DNA from: Darksidea phi
Taxonomy: Eukaryota; Ascomycota; Dothideomycetes; Pleosporales; Lentitheciaceae
NCBI GenBank assembly: GCA_030770425.1
Contig: JASJFT010000034.1
Location: 245,539 to 309,538 of the forward strand
Reading direction: 5' to 3'
Length of the DNA: 64,000 nt
The stretch's first letter is position 1; each line of letters begins with the position of its first letter. Below, in pieces: positions 47,351 to 58,116 of this stretch. A model generated the notes under the pieces. That model made no database searches. It was not told the origin of the DNA and saw nothing but the letters and a program-made list of their open reading frames with translations. Both the position numbers and the translations under genes were made by a program.

Positions 47351-48397
47351 TTAACCTGAAATCCGGAAGTGCGTCTGGGTTACCTTCTCTCCATCTCGAT
47401 ACCGATCCAGAACCTTGTTCACCTTTTCCACATCTAACCCCTCTACAACCTCATACTCCAGCGGCACAATTTTCCCTTCCCTCAAATACCTTTCGATATT
47501 CTCCCAAAACCCCTTCGCCGCAGCCCTCAGGTGTGGTTCACCGATGACATCCTTTACTTCATAACCAGCCTTCTTGTTCTCGACTTTTGCTATTTCCGGA
47601 GGAGCGTCGGGGAGAAGTCGTGCATACTTTCCCTTCTTGGTGTTCGAGAGAGCGTTGATGCCAATGTATTGGGTCGACACAGGGTTGACTGCGTCGTAAC
47701 AATAGATGAGATCGTCCCCAACGACCTCACGGATGCGAGCTTGGACGGCACTGGGGCCCCCATGGCGATCCAGCACGTGTGTAGCGCCAAACCTTCTAAG
47801 CTCTTCTTCCTTGCCGCCGAGAACCACAATCTTGCCGATTCCAGCCAGCTTAGCTAACTGGACCGCGAACTTTCCACAGTTACTTCCACCACCTATAATC
47901 AATATGCAAGCTCCTGCATAGTCATATGACTTCGCTTCCTCACTCCACGGTGCAGGGATTCCCAACCCGGTTTCGTCGAACAAGCCTACCACACCAGCAT
48001 TGGTGTTGACAGGCAGCGTAGCGACGTCATGGTCTGTAAAGCCTTCTGGGACTTTTGCGGCACAATCTTCATCTGCAAGAGCGTATTCCTGCAGTCCATT
48101 TTGGGCATGCCCAGGGGAAGAAATGTGGGCATAAGCGAACACGCGGTCTCCGACTGTGAATTTGGTGATGTCTGATCCGACCGCCGTGACGACGCCCACT
48201 ACATCATTTCCAAGGATGGCGGGCAGAGAGTCTTTGGTGAAAAGGCCATAGTCGCGACCCTTCTGGTCGTGGGGATTGAGGGCCGCTACCGTAACACGGA
48301 GTTGGAGCTGGTTTGCTTCGGGCTTGGGTATAGGCCACCTGGTTGATACCAAAGGCTGTCCAAGAGCAGTCACCACGAGAGCTCTCTGCGTCGCCAT
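47351..48397 (-). CDS. Medium-chain reductase, quinone/enoyl-reductase-like
   Basis: Intact single-exon protein of 348 residues. It belongs to the zinc-independent branch of the medium-chain dehydrogenase/reductase superfamily, the group containing fungal trans-acting enoyl reductases and toxD-like proteins. The N-terminal GroES-like domain has NPHDQKGRDYG and the GNDVVGVVTAVGSDITKFTVGDRV segment (about residues 63-86). The nucleotide-binding motif IIGGGSNCGKFAVQLAK is at about residues 167-183, and the C-terminal part (LREGKIVPLEYEVVEGL) is typical. Catalytic-zinc ligands are absent, as expected. The likely reaction is NADPH-dependent reduction of a C=C or quinone; the substrate is unknown. 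It is flanked by an inverted repeat (47,101-47,180 and 48,785-48,880). A TATA-like box lies about 105 bp upstream. Confidence 0.9.
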   Translation of the reverse strand: MATQRALVVTALGQPLVSTRWPIPKPEANQLQLRVTVAALNPHDQKGRDYGLFTKDSLPAILGNDVVGVVTAVGSDITKFTVGDRVFAYAHISSPGHAQNGLQEYALADEDCAAKVPEGFTDHDVATLPVNTNAGVVGLFDETGLGIPAPWSEEAKSYDYAGACILIIGGGSNCGKFAVQLAKLAGIGKIVVLGGKEEELRRFGATHVLDRHGGPSAVQARIREVVGDDLIYCYDAVNPVSTQYIGINALSNTKKGKYARLLPDAPPEIAKVENKKAGYEVKDVIGEPHLRAAAKGFWENIERYLREGKIVPLEYEVVEGLDVEKVNKVLDRYRDGEKVTQTHFRISG

Positions 48398-48500
48398 TGT
48401 TATATGGATGATGAGTGAGATATTGAGGTAGAATAGGCAAAGAAAGAGATTATGATTGAGGTGTTGTGGATGTTAGAACACAGTGTTGCAATTAGAAAGC

Positions 48501-48507
48501 ATTTATA
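48501..48507 (-). promoter_or_regulatory. TATA-like box of the reductase gene
   Basis: Minus-strand TATAAAT preceded by GGGGG, about 105 bp upstream of the start codon at 48,397. A plausible core promoter by spacing only. Confidence 0.4.
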
Positions 48508-48784
48508 CCCCCGGAGTATCTGCATTAGCCTTGCTATCTGATCATAGAAGGAAGCCGACATTAGAAATCAACTTCTTGGTTGTCTTCCGGCGAAGCCGTG
48601 TGAGATCCCTATTGGTCAATGCGGGATAATATTCAGGAACCCGACGCTTAATCTTGATTGGATGGGCGGGACTTAGGATGACCCCAGCCTAGTACCTCGG
48701 TAAGTTAATGAAGAGTGAGATTCCCGACCAAATCGCGCCGGAGAGGGTATTCCTTGTTATACATATTAGTGTATTATTCGTGCA

Positions 48785-48880
48785 TAAGGTGTGGGTATAG
48801 CACCTCTACGGTGTACAAACTCCTACTGTGTTTCGTGCGGACATTACAAAAGAGACTCCCACTATGCAAATCCAAACTAA
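48785..48880 (-). repeat. Right arm of the inverted repeat flanking the reductase gene
   Basis: Reverse complement matches 47,101-47,180 with one extra stretch of about 17 bp. The two arms enclose about 1.6 kb containing the reductase gene. Confidence 0.7.
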
Positions 48881-49497
48881 ATTTTAGTGTACTCAGCGTA
48901 AACGCAACCTAAAGTCAGCCTAAAGAAACTTGGCGTATGATTGAAATTGGCGACCCTATATCTATTTGAGAAGCGGCCGCGATTCGCCGCACTCTAAAAA
49001 AAGGGCTCGATAACTCATATCGAAAGCTTGCAGTCTCTATGACTAGTATCCTCTCTACTATTTCTTTCACTACGCACATGAATGTCAGAACTTCTCGCTT
49101 TCAACTTTTTGTTAATGTAATGTTCACCGATAACTGACTTAAAGGGGGAGGTTCGATCTCTTCGGGGGTGTTATCCGGCGTACCGTAGTCGCGGATATTG
49201 AATCATTTATCAACAATATGGTGACATAAAGAGCTTGCACTCGGGGAAACTCTCTGAGGAATGTCCTTCATCTTGAGCTACTAATAACGTATTTATGGAC
49301 CAAAGGGTCATAAAGCTCAAAGAGGTAAAAAAGGTAAAAGGGAACCACGTTTCGAATGAGAGAACATACGTTGATTGCAATGGACTAACTCGTTGGACTC
49401 CACTCTAATTCGCATGCACGAGAAAACCATCCTCACCACTCTTGATCCAGTTTCCGACCGGCTCCCACCGCTCTGCTTCAGAAACTAGCCCGACGTT
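48881..49497. other. Intergenic, nothing recognised
   Basis: Lies between the inverted-repeat arm and the 3' end of the jacalin/aerolysin-like gene. No coding frame or repeat supported. Confidence 0.5.
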
Positions 49498-50711
49498 TTA
49501 AGCAACAAATGGGGTGGAAATAAACTTTCCAAGGTGCCTCTTCTCTGAATTTTGAGCGCTCTCCACAAATTCTAGAGGAGATACATCCAGATGATTCCCG
49601 TCCTTGTCCGCACATCGATCTTCAGAACCCCCAAACATGACCTGGCTTCTACGGCCGCGTTCCCTAAAGTCGAAGGTCTTGCCGTTTTTAAGCGTGATAT
49701 GCACGTTGGCTTCATAATCTCCGTCAAACCTGCCTACATCAGAGTAACCGACGCACACAGTCGTTTTCCCGGGTACGGCTAGCTGGCTGACCTTAAAGAT
49801 AAGATCCTGTCTGTCCATCTTCGACCATTCTTTCTTATTCTCCATTCCAACTGTGAACTCCCAGCCCCCCGAAACTTTGGGACCAATGCCGGCAACTTGT
49901 GCGGAAATCTCGAGCTCATAATGTAAACCAAAACTCCAAGAGACTGCTTGGCTATAGGTATACCCGGATGATTCGCTGAAGACTTGATCATACCCAATTG
50001 TTGTAGCGTTGGATGCTGTGTTGTATGTTGATTTAGTGGTGAACACTTGCTTGGTGATTCCCCTTGAGAATAATCAGCATTAATACAAATAGATAGGTAG
50101 TGCTCCACTAACTTCTGCTGGCTGGCAAAGGTCTCGAGGTCTTCATCAAATTTGAAGTCGCTGAGCGAAATCTTGGCCACCTTATCCTCAAGGAACAAGA
50201 AGCCCCAAGCGGTAATGGCTGAATCGGCTCTGCCATATGCACCAAGCATGATACCCGAGAACCTTTCCATATACCAGGTCGTCTTAGCGGGTTTATCCAT
50301 GCCAACATCGAGGGTGTTGCCGTTGCTGAGCTTTATGTAGATTTTGCCGAGCCGAGTAGCCTCAGGATTGGACCACATATGAAGCTCTTCCACTGTGTCC
50401 AGTTTCGGATCCCAGTTGAGCTTTTGGTGATGATCACCCTCCGCAGTCCCAATCATGTTGCTTAAATCGCCATTTGAGTAGGTCAACTGAATACCGGCAA
50501 GGTTCGTTTTGGTAGCCCAGACTTCAATTCCCGAGACTACGCGGCCTTGTTTCCACTGGGTTTCGCAGATTTCGACATCGAATTTACTATCATCGTGGAT
50601 ATCGCCAATGGCCATTGGAGAACCCCAAGGGCCGGAATCGCAGTCGCCGATCGCGGCAGCGCCGGCGATGAGCGTGGCGGCGAGACAGAAAAGGGAAATG
50701 AAGGCTCTCAT
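49498..50711 (-). CDS. Secreted jacalin-like/aerolysin-like two-domain protein
   Basis: Two exons (50,113-50,711 and 49,498-50,062) joined across a 50-bp intron (GTTAGT donor) give 387 residues. A signal peptide (hydrophobic residues about 3-20, AGAAA end) predicts secretion. Residues about 25-195 look like a jacalin-type beta-prism lectin domain: GPWGSPMAIGD start, VVSGIEVWATKTNLAGIQLTYSNG, and a final AITAWGFLFL strand. The C-terminal part has the Ser/Thr-rich alternating strands and VSWSFGLHYELEI-like hairpin region seen in aerolysin/epsilon-type beta-pore-forming proteins. In such proteins the lectin part selects glycans and the other part oligomerises in membranes. Targets here are unknown (other microbes, animals or plant cells are all possible). 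It is placed between intergenic stretches, with no partner gene. Confidence 0.75.
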
Positions 50712-51402
50712 GGTTTGCTGTGTAAATGGAGAGGCTTAGAAGACGTGATGTAACTTGATGGTAAATGTAATGACTGATGTTGGAAACGAATGGAATGGTA
50801 ACGACTGAAGAAGCGAAACGTAATTGTTCTTCCGGAGAAAACTAAGGAGATGAAATTGATTGATGGCGGGCAAACTTCTTGTGCGAGATCCTATGGATTT
50901 ATATACTCATTTGTGAGCTCTCTTCAGAATACGAGTATGCCCCGCGTGGTTGTTGGCCCTAAGAAAGGAGATTTGATTGTGAGGGATTTCGATCCGCTCG
51001 ATCCATGCGCATGTTTCAGAGTGCCAATGAGGCAGCTCCAACATTTGTAGAGCTTGTGGGGGCGAGTGTGAACACCGTATCGCGCGAGAAAATGTGTACA
51101 CTAACGATATGCTTACAACCACACACGATTAAATCAACTATAATACCTCTGAAATTGGCCACTGTAGTGCATCTCCTGTCAAAATGATAAAAATTACTGA
51201 AGAATTTGTTTTTTTTGGTGGACTTGTATTCGGGAGGTTACAGGTGGACGGGGCGTAAATGTCTTGTAAACAGGGCGCAGGTACCTGTCAGCCGGGCGTA
51301 GGGCGTGCAAACGGCTGGACTTGATGTGCCAAACTTTATGAACCAACCTTCTGGTAGATTAGGTTGCAATATGGAGAAGAGATTCTGCGTGCGGATTTCT
51401 AA
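50712..51402. other. Intergenic, promoter of the jacalin/aerolysin-like gene
   Basis: No gene supported. It leads into the inverted-repeat element starting at about 51,403. Confidence 0.5.
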
Positions 51403-52181
51403 CACTATGGTACCGTGCCCTCATCCTTGATGAGTGCGCCCGATCCTTGATGAGGCAAACTCCTATCCTTGATTAGGACGGCCTTATTTAGAATCGGGGT
51501 ATAGTATCAGGCACAGTATTAGGCATAGTATTAGGCTCAGTATTAGGCTCAGTATTAGGCTTAGTACGAGGCTCAGTAACTAGCTGATATCGAGCTGAGC
51601 AGCTGGCCTATATAGAGCTCAGTGGCTGGCTGATGCAGAGCTTAGTAGCTGGCTGAGGTCGTTGGGTAGTATTAAGGGCGCGCGGGTGTTCGCGGGTATT
51701 CACATGCTAGCACGTGAAATCTTCTACGTCATATACTCAACAACCCTAATACTTTATACTTACCCTCTCGCTCCTCCTTCGCAGTAATATAATAAGAACT
51801 ATATAGTTTATACGACTAAGTAAGGCACCCTCCTAAGCTCGGCATAGGCCAGCTGCTCAGCTCGATATAGGTTAGCTGCCGAGCCCGATACCGAGTTCGA
51901 TATAGGCCGGCTACTGAGCTCGATATAGGCTAGCTACTAAGCTCGAGGGAAAGAGGAAGAGGAGACCGAGTATTATATATAGTATAGTTTAAATAGAGAA
52001 TCGAGTAAATTTTAATAATTATGTTTTTCTCCATTTGGGGTATTTTGATATTAATAAATTTAAAAAAAAAAAAAGCTATAAAATATTAAATCTATTATTA
52101 TTTTTTATTCTGCCCTTATCAAGGATGAGGAAAAAAACGTTGATTTGGCTCGATCATGGATGAGACAATTGTTCCATAGTG
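51403..52181. mobile_element. MITE-like element with imperfect terminal inverted repeats
   Basis: The ends 51,403-51,426 and 52,158-52,181 are inverted copies matching at 18 of 24 positions (outer CACTATGG and inner CTCATCC). Just inside lie repeated subterminal motifs: ATCCTTGATGAG at about 51,423 and 51,443, a variant at about 51,466, and its inverse ATCAAGGATGAG at about 52,118. The interior has short tandem units (core GTATTAGGCTCA, 51,508-51,570) and an internal inverted pair, CAGCTGGCCTATATAGAGCTC-type on the left versus its complement at about 51,840-51,945, ending in an A-run near 52,060-52,075. There is no transposase. The target-site duplication is not certain. It is partly AT-rich, suggesting mild RIP. 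Confidence 0.65.
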
Positions 52182-52523
52182 ACACCCGCTACAGTATTGT
52201 ATGGATGGTATCAAGTCGGGCTCACAAAGGACAACACCGAGCAAGCAGCATGAGCCGGTTTCGCTGGTGGCCGCTCGGGGAATAAACTCGATCTCAGAGC
52301 TCCGTTCCCTTTCCTTGGAGACGGGGGGGTTGCCAGGGTATGGATTTACGGTCAGCAACGAGAAAACTCCGAGCTAGCCGTAGTTCGTGTGGGTGTCTAG
52401 GAAGTCTCTAGGTTGGCTAATAATCTAGAGAACAAGTTTTCTTGGGGACTTGCATTTGCTTTCAATGCTTTTGGAGAACATGTAAGCTGCTTTTAGAGCA
52501 TACGAGAGGAAAGGAGAAGGAGC

Positions 52524-52553
52524 ATGGTTATGGTTATGGTTATGGTTATGGTT
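52524..52553 (+). repeat. Hexanucleotide microsatellite (ATGGTT)x5
   Basis: Five perfect copies of ATGGTT. Not telomeric (telomeric would be TTAGGG). Confidence 0.95.
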
Positions 52554-53520
52554 GACATGTGAGTTGTAGGATTCCTTAAAGGTTAAAGCGCAGAATTAAA
52601 GGCCCCATACTCAAATTTAAAGTTTTCTGTGAAAGGCATATGTTTAATAACGTCGAAGCGGAGTTTGTAAAATGGTAGAGGGCGCATCCAACAGCGTGGC
52701 GAACTTTCTCCGCGTTCCACCCTAACATATTTTGTCTCGTAGCGAACGAAATCACGATCTAAACTTTGATATGTGTAGAAGGAAAGCCGAGGACGAAACA
52801 AAGAGGGGAAAAATGAGCGCTCTCTCGGCAAAACACTATACACCTGTATCAACACCACGATTATATGTATTAAATACTCCACCACAACGCTCTATATATA
52901 CTCGAAAAAATGCTCTAAGCTTACCCAAGTACACCGGCAAATATATGTTCATGTAGATTCTATACGGAAAACGCGCTTCATTAGGGCCTATAATTGGCGC
53001 GGCGACGCGGGGCAGCTCGCTAAGAAAGCGCTCATTTTTCTCCCCCCCCCCCTGTGATTGGACACCCAAGGTAGAATAAGGCTCCTAAAGCATACGGGAG
53101 TGTTCTCAAAATGGGTGTCTGATCGATGAGACAGAAACATCTGGAGCGAGCGGAGCGGAAAAACAATGCGCCGATTGCTCGAGCGTTATCGGGCGATCGG
53201 ACAGTTGGACCTCAAGGCGTCTCGAAGATCGACACTCATCATCAATGTTTGAAAGCTTTGCTGTCCCAATGGGATGCTTGTCCGCAGAGAGAAACAGGCG
53301 CAACGCGGGTCCTGTTCATGGTTTATCCCTTGATGGTAGTGCGCCACTGGGAGGGGAGCTGCCATAGTCGGAATCATCATGACGACACGACGACATAACG
53401 TCTTGGACGCGCTGCTACTGCTCTTTATATGCTGATCTACTGACAACTGCTCGGACGCAGAGACAAGAGCACCTCAATATTTGTACTTGAACAGCAAACT
53501 CCAGTACAACGGTTACCACC
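52554..53520. other. Intergenic, no supported gene
   Basis: Contains a run of about 12 cytosines near 53,041-53,052. Short frames here lack protein-like features. Confidence 0.5.
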
Positions 53521-54548
53521 ATGTCTATCTTGACCGGAAACAAGTTCGACCCGAAGACTGATGTTCCGGACCTCAGTGGAAAGGTACGCCATAGCAATGA
53601 CTACTGCAGATCATCTCTAAAACCTCTTAGATATACGTCGTCACTGGCGGCTCTGCAGGTATCGGCTTCGGCATCACCGCGCACATCCTCCAACACAAGC
53701 CGGCGAAGGTCTATCTCCTCTCGAACAAGGAGCACCATGCAGACGAAGCTCAAACCGAACTCGAGAAGTGGGGGGACGCTACAAAGGTCGAATGGCGAAA
53801 ATGCAACTTCGAATCACTCAAGCATACCGACGAAGTTGCGAAAGCACTTGCGAAGGAACTTGATCGCCTCGACGGCCTCGTCTGCAATGCAGGCTTAGGC
53901 GTCGGCGTATACAACGAGTCGGAGGATGGTCTGGACACGCATATGCAGGTCAACCACTTTGCGCAGGCACATCTGGCGTTGACGCTGCTGCCGGTGCTGC
54001 AGAAGACGACCAACTCGCGCCTCGTGTTCCAGTCGTCCGACCTACACCGCGCCGCTCCACCGTCGGTCGCGTTTGAGTCAATTGCAGAGATGAACCAAGA
54101 TATCGGTGCGACATTGCTCTACAACCGCACCAAGCTCGCCCAAATCCTCTTCGTCCGCGAACTCGTCAAGCGCATCAAGGCCGGTCAGTTCGGTACTGTG
54201 ACTGCCGATAAGGGGCAACCGTGGATTAACGCTACACACCCGGGTGGCGTGAACACAGATCAGCCGAACCAGGCTGTCGAGGCATATGGAACGCTAGGTA
54301 AGCTTGGTGCCGCGGCCGTGCGGCCCTTTATGAAGGATCCAGTGGACGAGGGATGTCGTCCCGCACTGTTCGCCGCGACTAGCGAGGACATTGTGACGGA
54401 AAAGATTCAGGGCGCGTATATCGTCCCGGATCGCAAAGTCACGGATCCATCGAAGCAGGCTAAGGATGAGAAACTGGCGTTGAATCTGTGGAAGTTGACA
54501 AAAGAGGTGCTGGAGAGCAAGATTGGGAACTTGGATTATGCTATGTAG
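53521..54548 (+). CDS. Short-chain dehydrogenase/reductase
   Basis: Two exons (53,521-53,583 and 53,631-54,548) joined in phase 0 by a 47-bp intron give 326 residues. Classical SDR features are all present: cofactor motif TGGSAGIG at residues 26-33, CNAG (NAG at 107-109), catalytic Ser156/157 in FQSSD, and the Y185-x3-K189 pair in YNRTK. HPGGVNTD follows, as in the family. The general shape (retinol-dehydrogenase/WW-domain-oxidoreductase-like fungal SDR) suggests an NAD(P)-dependent oxidoreductase acting on an unknown alcohol or ketone. The intron lies just before the Rossmann fold, a common position in these genes. Downstream, the next gene (haloacid dehalogenase) is 0.56 kb away on the same strand. 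Confidence 0.92.
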
Positions 54549-55105
54549 GGGCAGATGTTTAAAAGTCATTATGATGATCGGGTGGTATGCGCAAAACTAT
54601 ACGTGATGATGCTGGCAGTACCCCGCGGCCTTGACGCTGTAAACGCTATCGTAGCTACTAAGAAAGGAAATATACGTCCTTCCGTGGATTGCTGCACGAG
54701 TACAAAAAGGCGCATTGCGCCCTAACTCCTACATTTCCATGGTATGTCGTTGATTGGGACTAGCCGTGGTAATAGGGCGCGCCATGTGGAATGCCTTGAG
54801 GTTCCTCTGTCGCGGCGCTTTATTTCCCCCCCCACTTGTGTTTGTGATGGTTGACATGTAGGGCGCGCTTTTTCCTTCCGCTTATACGTCATTAGGCCGA
54901 GGTGGGGCTATAACTCCGCAACAAGCGTTTGGACAAGGGCTGGGAAGGAGGGGAGATAAATAGCGAGCGTTGTCGCTGCTACTAGGCAATGCCAGCGTCG
55001 CGAAACCCTTCGGTCGCATTGTATATCCTAGTTTTTGTTCGTCGTCATTTAGCCCACTCGAGCTTACCTACCCTCATCCCTTATCAGACATTAACCACCG
55101 TCAAC
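54549..55105. other. Intergenic between dehydrogenase and dehalogenase
   Basis: Terminator and promoter region. The stretch from 54,989 is in frame with the next gene but lacks conserved character and is probably 5' UTR. Confidence 0.5.
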
Positions 55106-55840
55106 ATGTCTAAGCTCACCGACTTTAAACTCCTCTCCTTCGATGTCTATGGGACTCTAATCGACTGGGAACGCGGCATTATCACAGCGCTGCAGCCCAT
55201 GCTTGAAAAGTCCGGCAAGACCGACATTGACCCCAAGCACATACTCAAAGTATGCCAGGCGGTCGAAACACCCGAGCAGAGCGGCAACCCAGGCCAGATC
55301 TACTCAGAACTACTCACGAAGATCCACCGAAAACTGTGCAAAGAGCTCGGCCTGCAAACACCGACTGAAGAAGAGAGCAAGAAGTTCGGCGCCAGTGTGC
55401 CGGACTGGCAGGCTTTTGAGGATAGTGTTGAGGCACTCAAGAGATTGAAGAAAGTCTACAAGATGGTCGTCCTCTCAAACGTCGACAACGCATCCTTCGC
55501 CGCCAACAACGCCAGCGCCAACGGTCTGCGGAACTTCGAATGGGATCTCGTACTTACAGCCGAGGATATCGGCTCCTACAAGCCCTCCCACAAGAACTTC
55601 GAGTACATGCTCAAGCAAGTAAAGGAGAAATTTGGCGTGGACAAAGCGCAGGTGCTGCAGACGGCGCAGAGCCAGTTTCACGATCATCACCCAGCGAGGG
55701 ATATGGGCATTAAGAGCGCGTGGATTTATCGACCGGGCTCTATTATGGGGAATAGGGACGATCCCGTTTACAACTGGAAGTTTGATACGTTGGCGGAGAT
55801 GGCGGATGCGGTAGAGAAGGAGCTTGCGGAGGGAAAGTGA
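55106..55840 (+). CDS. Haloacid dehalogenase-like hydrolase (type II HAD)
   Basis: A 244-residue single-exon enzyme of the L-2-haloacid dehalogenase type, usual length for the family. Motif I FDVYGTLID places the nucleophile at Asp13. Motif II is LSNVDN (Ser124-Asn125), the motif III lysine is Lys159 in SYKPS, and the motif IV region is SQFHDHHPARDMG with Asp199. The cap domain lies between residues about 20 and 110. I chose the ATG at 55,106, in the good context TCAACATG, over the in-frame ATG at 54,989, because homology-like sequence begins at MSKLTDFKLLSFDVYG. The likely reaction is hydrolytic removal of halide from short 2-haloacids or action on a related small acid or phosphate; the true substrate is unknown. 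Cytosolic. Confidence 0.93.
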   Translation: MSKLTDFKLLSFDVYGTLIDWERGIITALQPMLEKSGKTDIDPKHILKVCQAVETPEQSGNPGQIYSELLTKIHRKLCKELGLQTPTEEESKKFGASVPDWQAFEDSVEALKRLKKVYKMVVLSNVDNASFAANNASANGLRNFEWDLVLTAEDIGSYKPSHKNFEYMLKQVKEKFGVDKAQVLQTAQSQFHDHHPARDMGIKSAWIYRPGSIMGNRDDPVYNWKFDTLAEMADAVEKELAEGK

Positions 55841-56262
55841 GTCCGCGGGCAAGAATTGTAGCTACAAGAGTACGTCGTACATGGAATGGATGCCAAGCCA
55901 CTTCAAAAGCTGACAATGGCTGTGCCTTGGCTCAATGCGATTTTCATTCGTAAACCCTTTTCCGCGACCTCTGAAGATCAAGTCATTCTTTATTCGTGAC
56001 ATGCAACCAAAACAGACAATTTGTTGTGCCATTCTACGCACCACGTCGTTGGTGGAACTTTGAAAGGATGCAGGGCCGTTCCAGACCCGCATAAGCTTTC
56101 TGCTAAGCCCCGCCTAAACAGGCTAAGCGCTTACCGTCCAGGGGAAGGCCGACCACGGTATATCAGCTGGCTGATGCCTACGGCATCCAACTTACACCTC
56201 GTCGCGTCGCCCGGAACCCCCAAAACGCCTTTCTCAGTCCTGGACCGGCTGCACCCGCAGCT
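55841..56262. other. Intergenic, nothing recognised
   Basis: Terminator of the dehalogenase gene and upstream region of the carboxylesterase. No gene or repeat seen. Confidence 0.5.
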
Positions 56263-58116
56263 ATGGCGGGAACGCCGTCACCCCGCGCCTCTGAGGACCG
56301 CGATGATGGTCCGACGTCGCTCTCAGAACCGTTGCTACCCGTGAACCAGGCACCGCCGAAGGGCTCAGGCGTGCGACATCAATGGCGCGCGTGGCTTTTG
56401 AGAAAGAATTGGAGTCAGAATCGCATTGCGATGGTTGCTGTTGGGGTCACGTTTTATTTTATTGTGTTGGTTTGGTTCAAGAAGAGTAGGGTGCATATGG
56501 GGCTTGAGGTGCCTGAGACGCCGCTTTTGGTCACGCTTCCGGGCTATGGGACATTCCAAGGTGTTGAATTGATCAACAGGCAGGATGAGAAGATTATACA
56601 TCATAAGCGGATTAATTCCTTTTTAAGTGTCGAGTATTCGGTTCAGCCTGTCGGCAAGAACCGATTCTCGCCTCCTAATTGGCCGAAGAAATTCGAGGGG
56701 ACGAGAGATGCGAAGGAATACGGGCCTGCGTGCATGCAGAATTACGGTTTCGATTCAGGGTGGCACAAGGAGAATTGCTTGACTTTCAACCTTTACCGAC
56801 CGGCGGGCGTTCCGTATCGCAAGAAACTTCCAGTCTTCATCTTCCTGCATGGAGGAGGGTTCGTCAGTGGAAGCGCAAGGAGTTTCGATGGGCCTCTGTT
56901 TGTCGGAAGGAGTAAGGAGCCGCTCATCGTTGTTACGGTGCAGTACCGATTGGGTGCCATGGGAAGCTTGCCGAGCAAACTGTTCGCAGATCAAGGTCTG
57001 CTGAATCTGGGTATCAGAGACCAGAGGATGCTGCTTCAGTTCATGCAAACATACGTTCAATATTTTGGCGGCGATCCAGATCGCGTTACGCTGGGTGGAC
57101 AGAGCGCCGGCGCGCATTCCGTGGGTATTCACCTTTTCCACAACTATGGCGACGATACCGGCAAGAGGCTATTCAACCAAGCAATCATCGCATCCGGCGC
57201 ACCAACGGCGAGATCGTTTCCCCCGTATACGTATCCGCTTTACCAGGACCATTTCCGGCGGTTCATGGGCATGCTAGGCTGCGAGATGCACTCGAACAGA
57301 TCGGCTGCAGCCATGTCGTGTCTACGAGACGTATCTTTAGGTGAGCTCCAGCACGCCTCCTCGGTCATCTTCAAGGAAACAAAATACAACAACACGTGGC
57401 CATGGCAACCCTTGTCTCGTGCTCCTCTCCTCGAAAAGCTCGGCTCCAGATCCGGAAACGACGGTACCTTCTACAAGATTCCTACCCTGATCAGCTCTTG
57501 CACCGACGAAGGAAAGTTCTTCGCGCCCAATAACCTCACTTCGAACTACCACTTCATCCAGTATATGCAGAACCTTTTACCCGGCCTCACCAGTTCAGAT
57601 CTCAGAGAGCTTGAGGAACTGTACCCAGACCCTTCGAATGGAGAAGGACCATACGCCAACTCCCCCGGATCCACACAATTCGAGCGCATATCCGCCGCTT
57701 ACGGCGATTACTCTTACATCTGCCCCGTACAAGAAACCGCACTACGACTAGCTGCCAAAAAGGTCCCTGTGTACAAAGCGCGGTTCAACACACCAAACGG
57801 TGATGATGGACCGATGGGCGTGCCACACGCCGCAGATGCGCAATACTTTAACGGGAATCCTAACGTCCGACATCCCCGTATTAGCGACATCTATAGCGCG
57901 TACTACGCGAGTTTCATAGTAAGCGGAAATCCGAACGCGTACAAGACGACGGAGTCGCCAATATGGGAGAAGTATGAGAAGCTGGGTGGTAGGCAGTTGA
58001 AAGTCGGGAACGCGGCCAGGGGTGGGGTCCACATTGAAAATGAAGACGCCGGGATAAGAATGAGGCAGTGCAATTGGTGGAGAGATGAAGAGAGGATGCT
58101 GAGAGTGTACAAGTAG
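56263..58116 (+). CDS. Membrane-anchored type B carboxylesterase
   Basis: Intact 617-residue single-exon protein of the alpha/beta-hydrolase carboxylesterase/lipase type B family. A cytosolic proline-rich head (residues 1-50) precedes one transmembrane segment (about 54-72), predicting a type II membrane protein with the catalytic part in the secretory lumen or outside. The oxyanion-hole motif HGGGF is at 196-200. The nucleophile elbow GGQSAG puts Ser281 in the active site, with Glu416 (TDEG) and His522 (GVPHAAD) completing the triad. The EDCL-like disulfide motif is here KENCLTFNLYRP (Cys172). Most fungal relatives are secreted with a signal peptide, so the anchor is a useful distinction. 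Esters of unknown structure are the substrates. Confidence 0.93.
   Translation: MAGTPSPRASEDRDDGPTSLSEPLLPVNQAPPKGSGVRHQWRAWLLRKNWSQNRIAMVAVGVTFYFIVLVWFKKSRVHMGLEVPETPLLVTLPGYGTFQGVELINRQDEKIIHHKRINSFLSVEYSVQPVGKNRFSPPNWPKKFEGTRDAKEYGPACMQNYGFDSGWHKENCLTFNLYRPAGVPYRKKLPVFIFLHGGGFVSGSARSFDGPLFVGRSKEPLIVVTVQYRLGAMGSLPSKLFADQGLLNLGIRDQRMLLQFMQTYVQYFGGDPDRVTLGGQSAGAHSVGIHLFHNYGDDTGKRLFNQAIIASGAPTARSFPPYTYPLYQDHFRRFMGMLGCEMHSNRSAAAMSCLRDVSLGELQHASSVIFKETKYNNTWPWQPLSRAPLLEKLGSRSGNDGTFYKIPTLISSCTDEGKFFAPNNLTSNYHFIQYMQNLLPGLTSSDLRELEELYPDPSNGEGPYANSPGSTQFERISAAYGDYSYICPVQETALRLAAKKVPVYKARFNTPNGDDGPMGVPHAADAQYFNGNPNVRHPRISDIYSAYYASFIVSGNPNAYKTTESPIWEKYEKLGGRQLKVGNAARGGVHIENEDAGIRMRQCNWWRDEERMLRVYK

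Noticed and set aside
52524..52553. (ATGGTT)n as an internal telomere repeat
   Set aside because: The unit is not TTAGGG and there are only five copies; it is a simple microsatellite.
53041..53052. Poly-C run as a regulatory or structural element
   Set aside because: Simple homopolymer with no supporting context.
54989..55105. In-frame N-terminal extension of the dehalogenase
   Set aside because: Conserved HAD sequence starts after the ATG at 55,106, which has the better context; the extension looks like 5' UTR.
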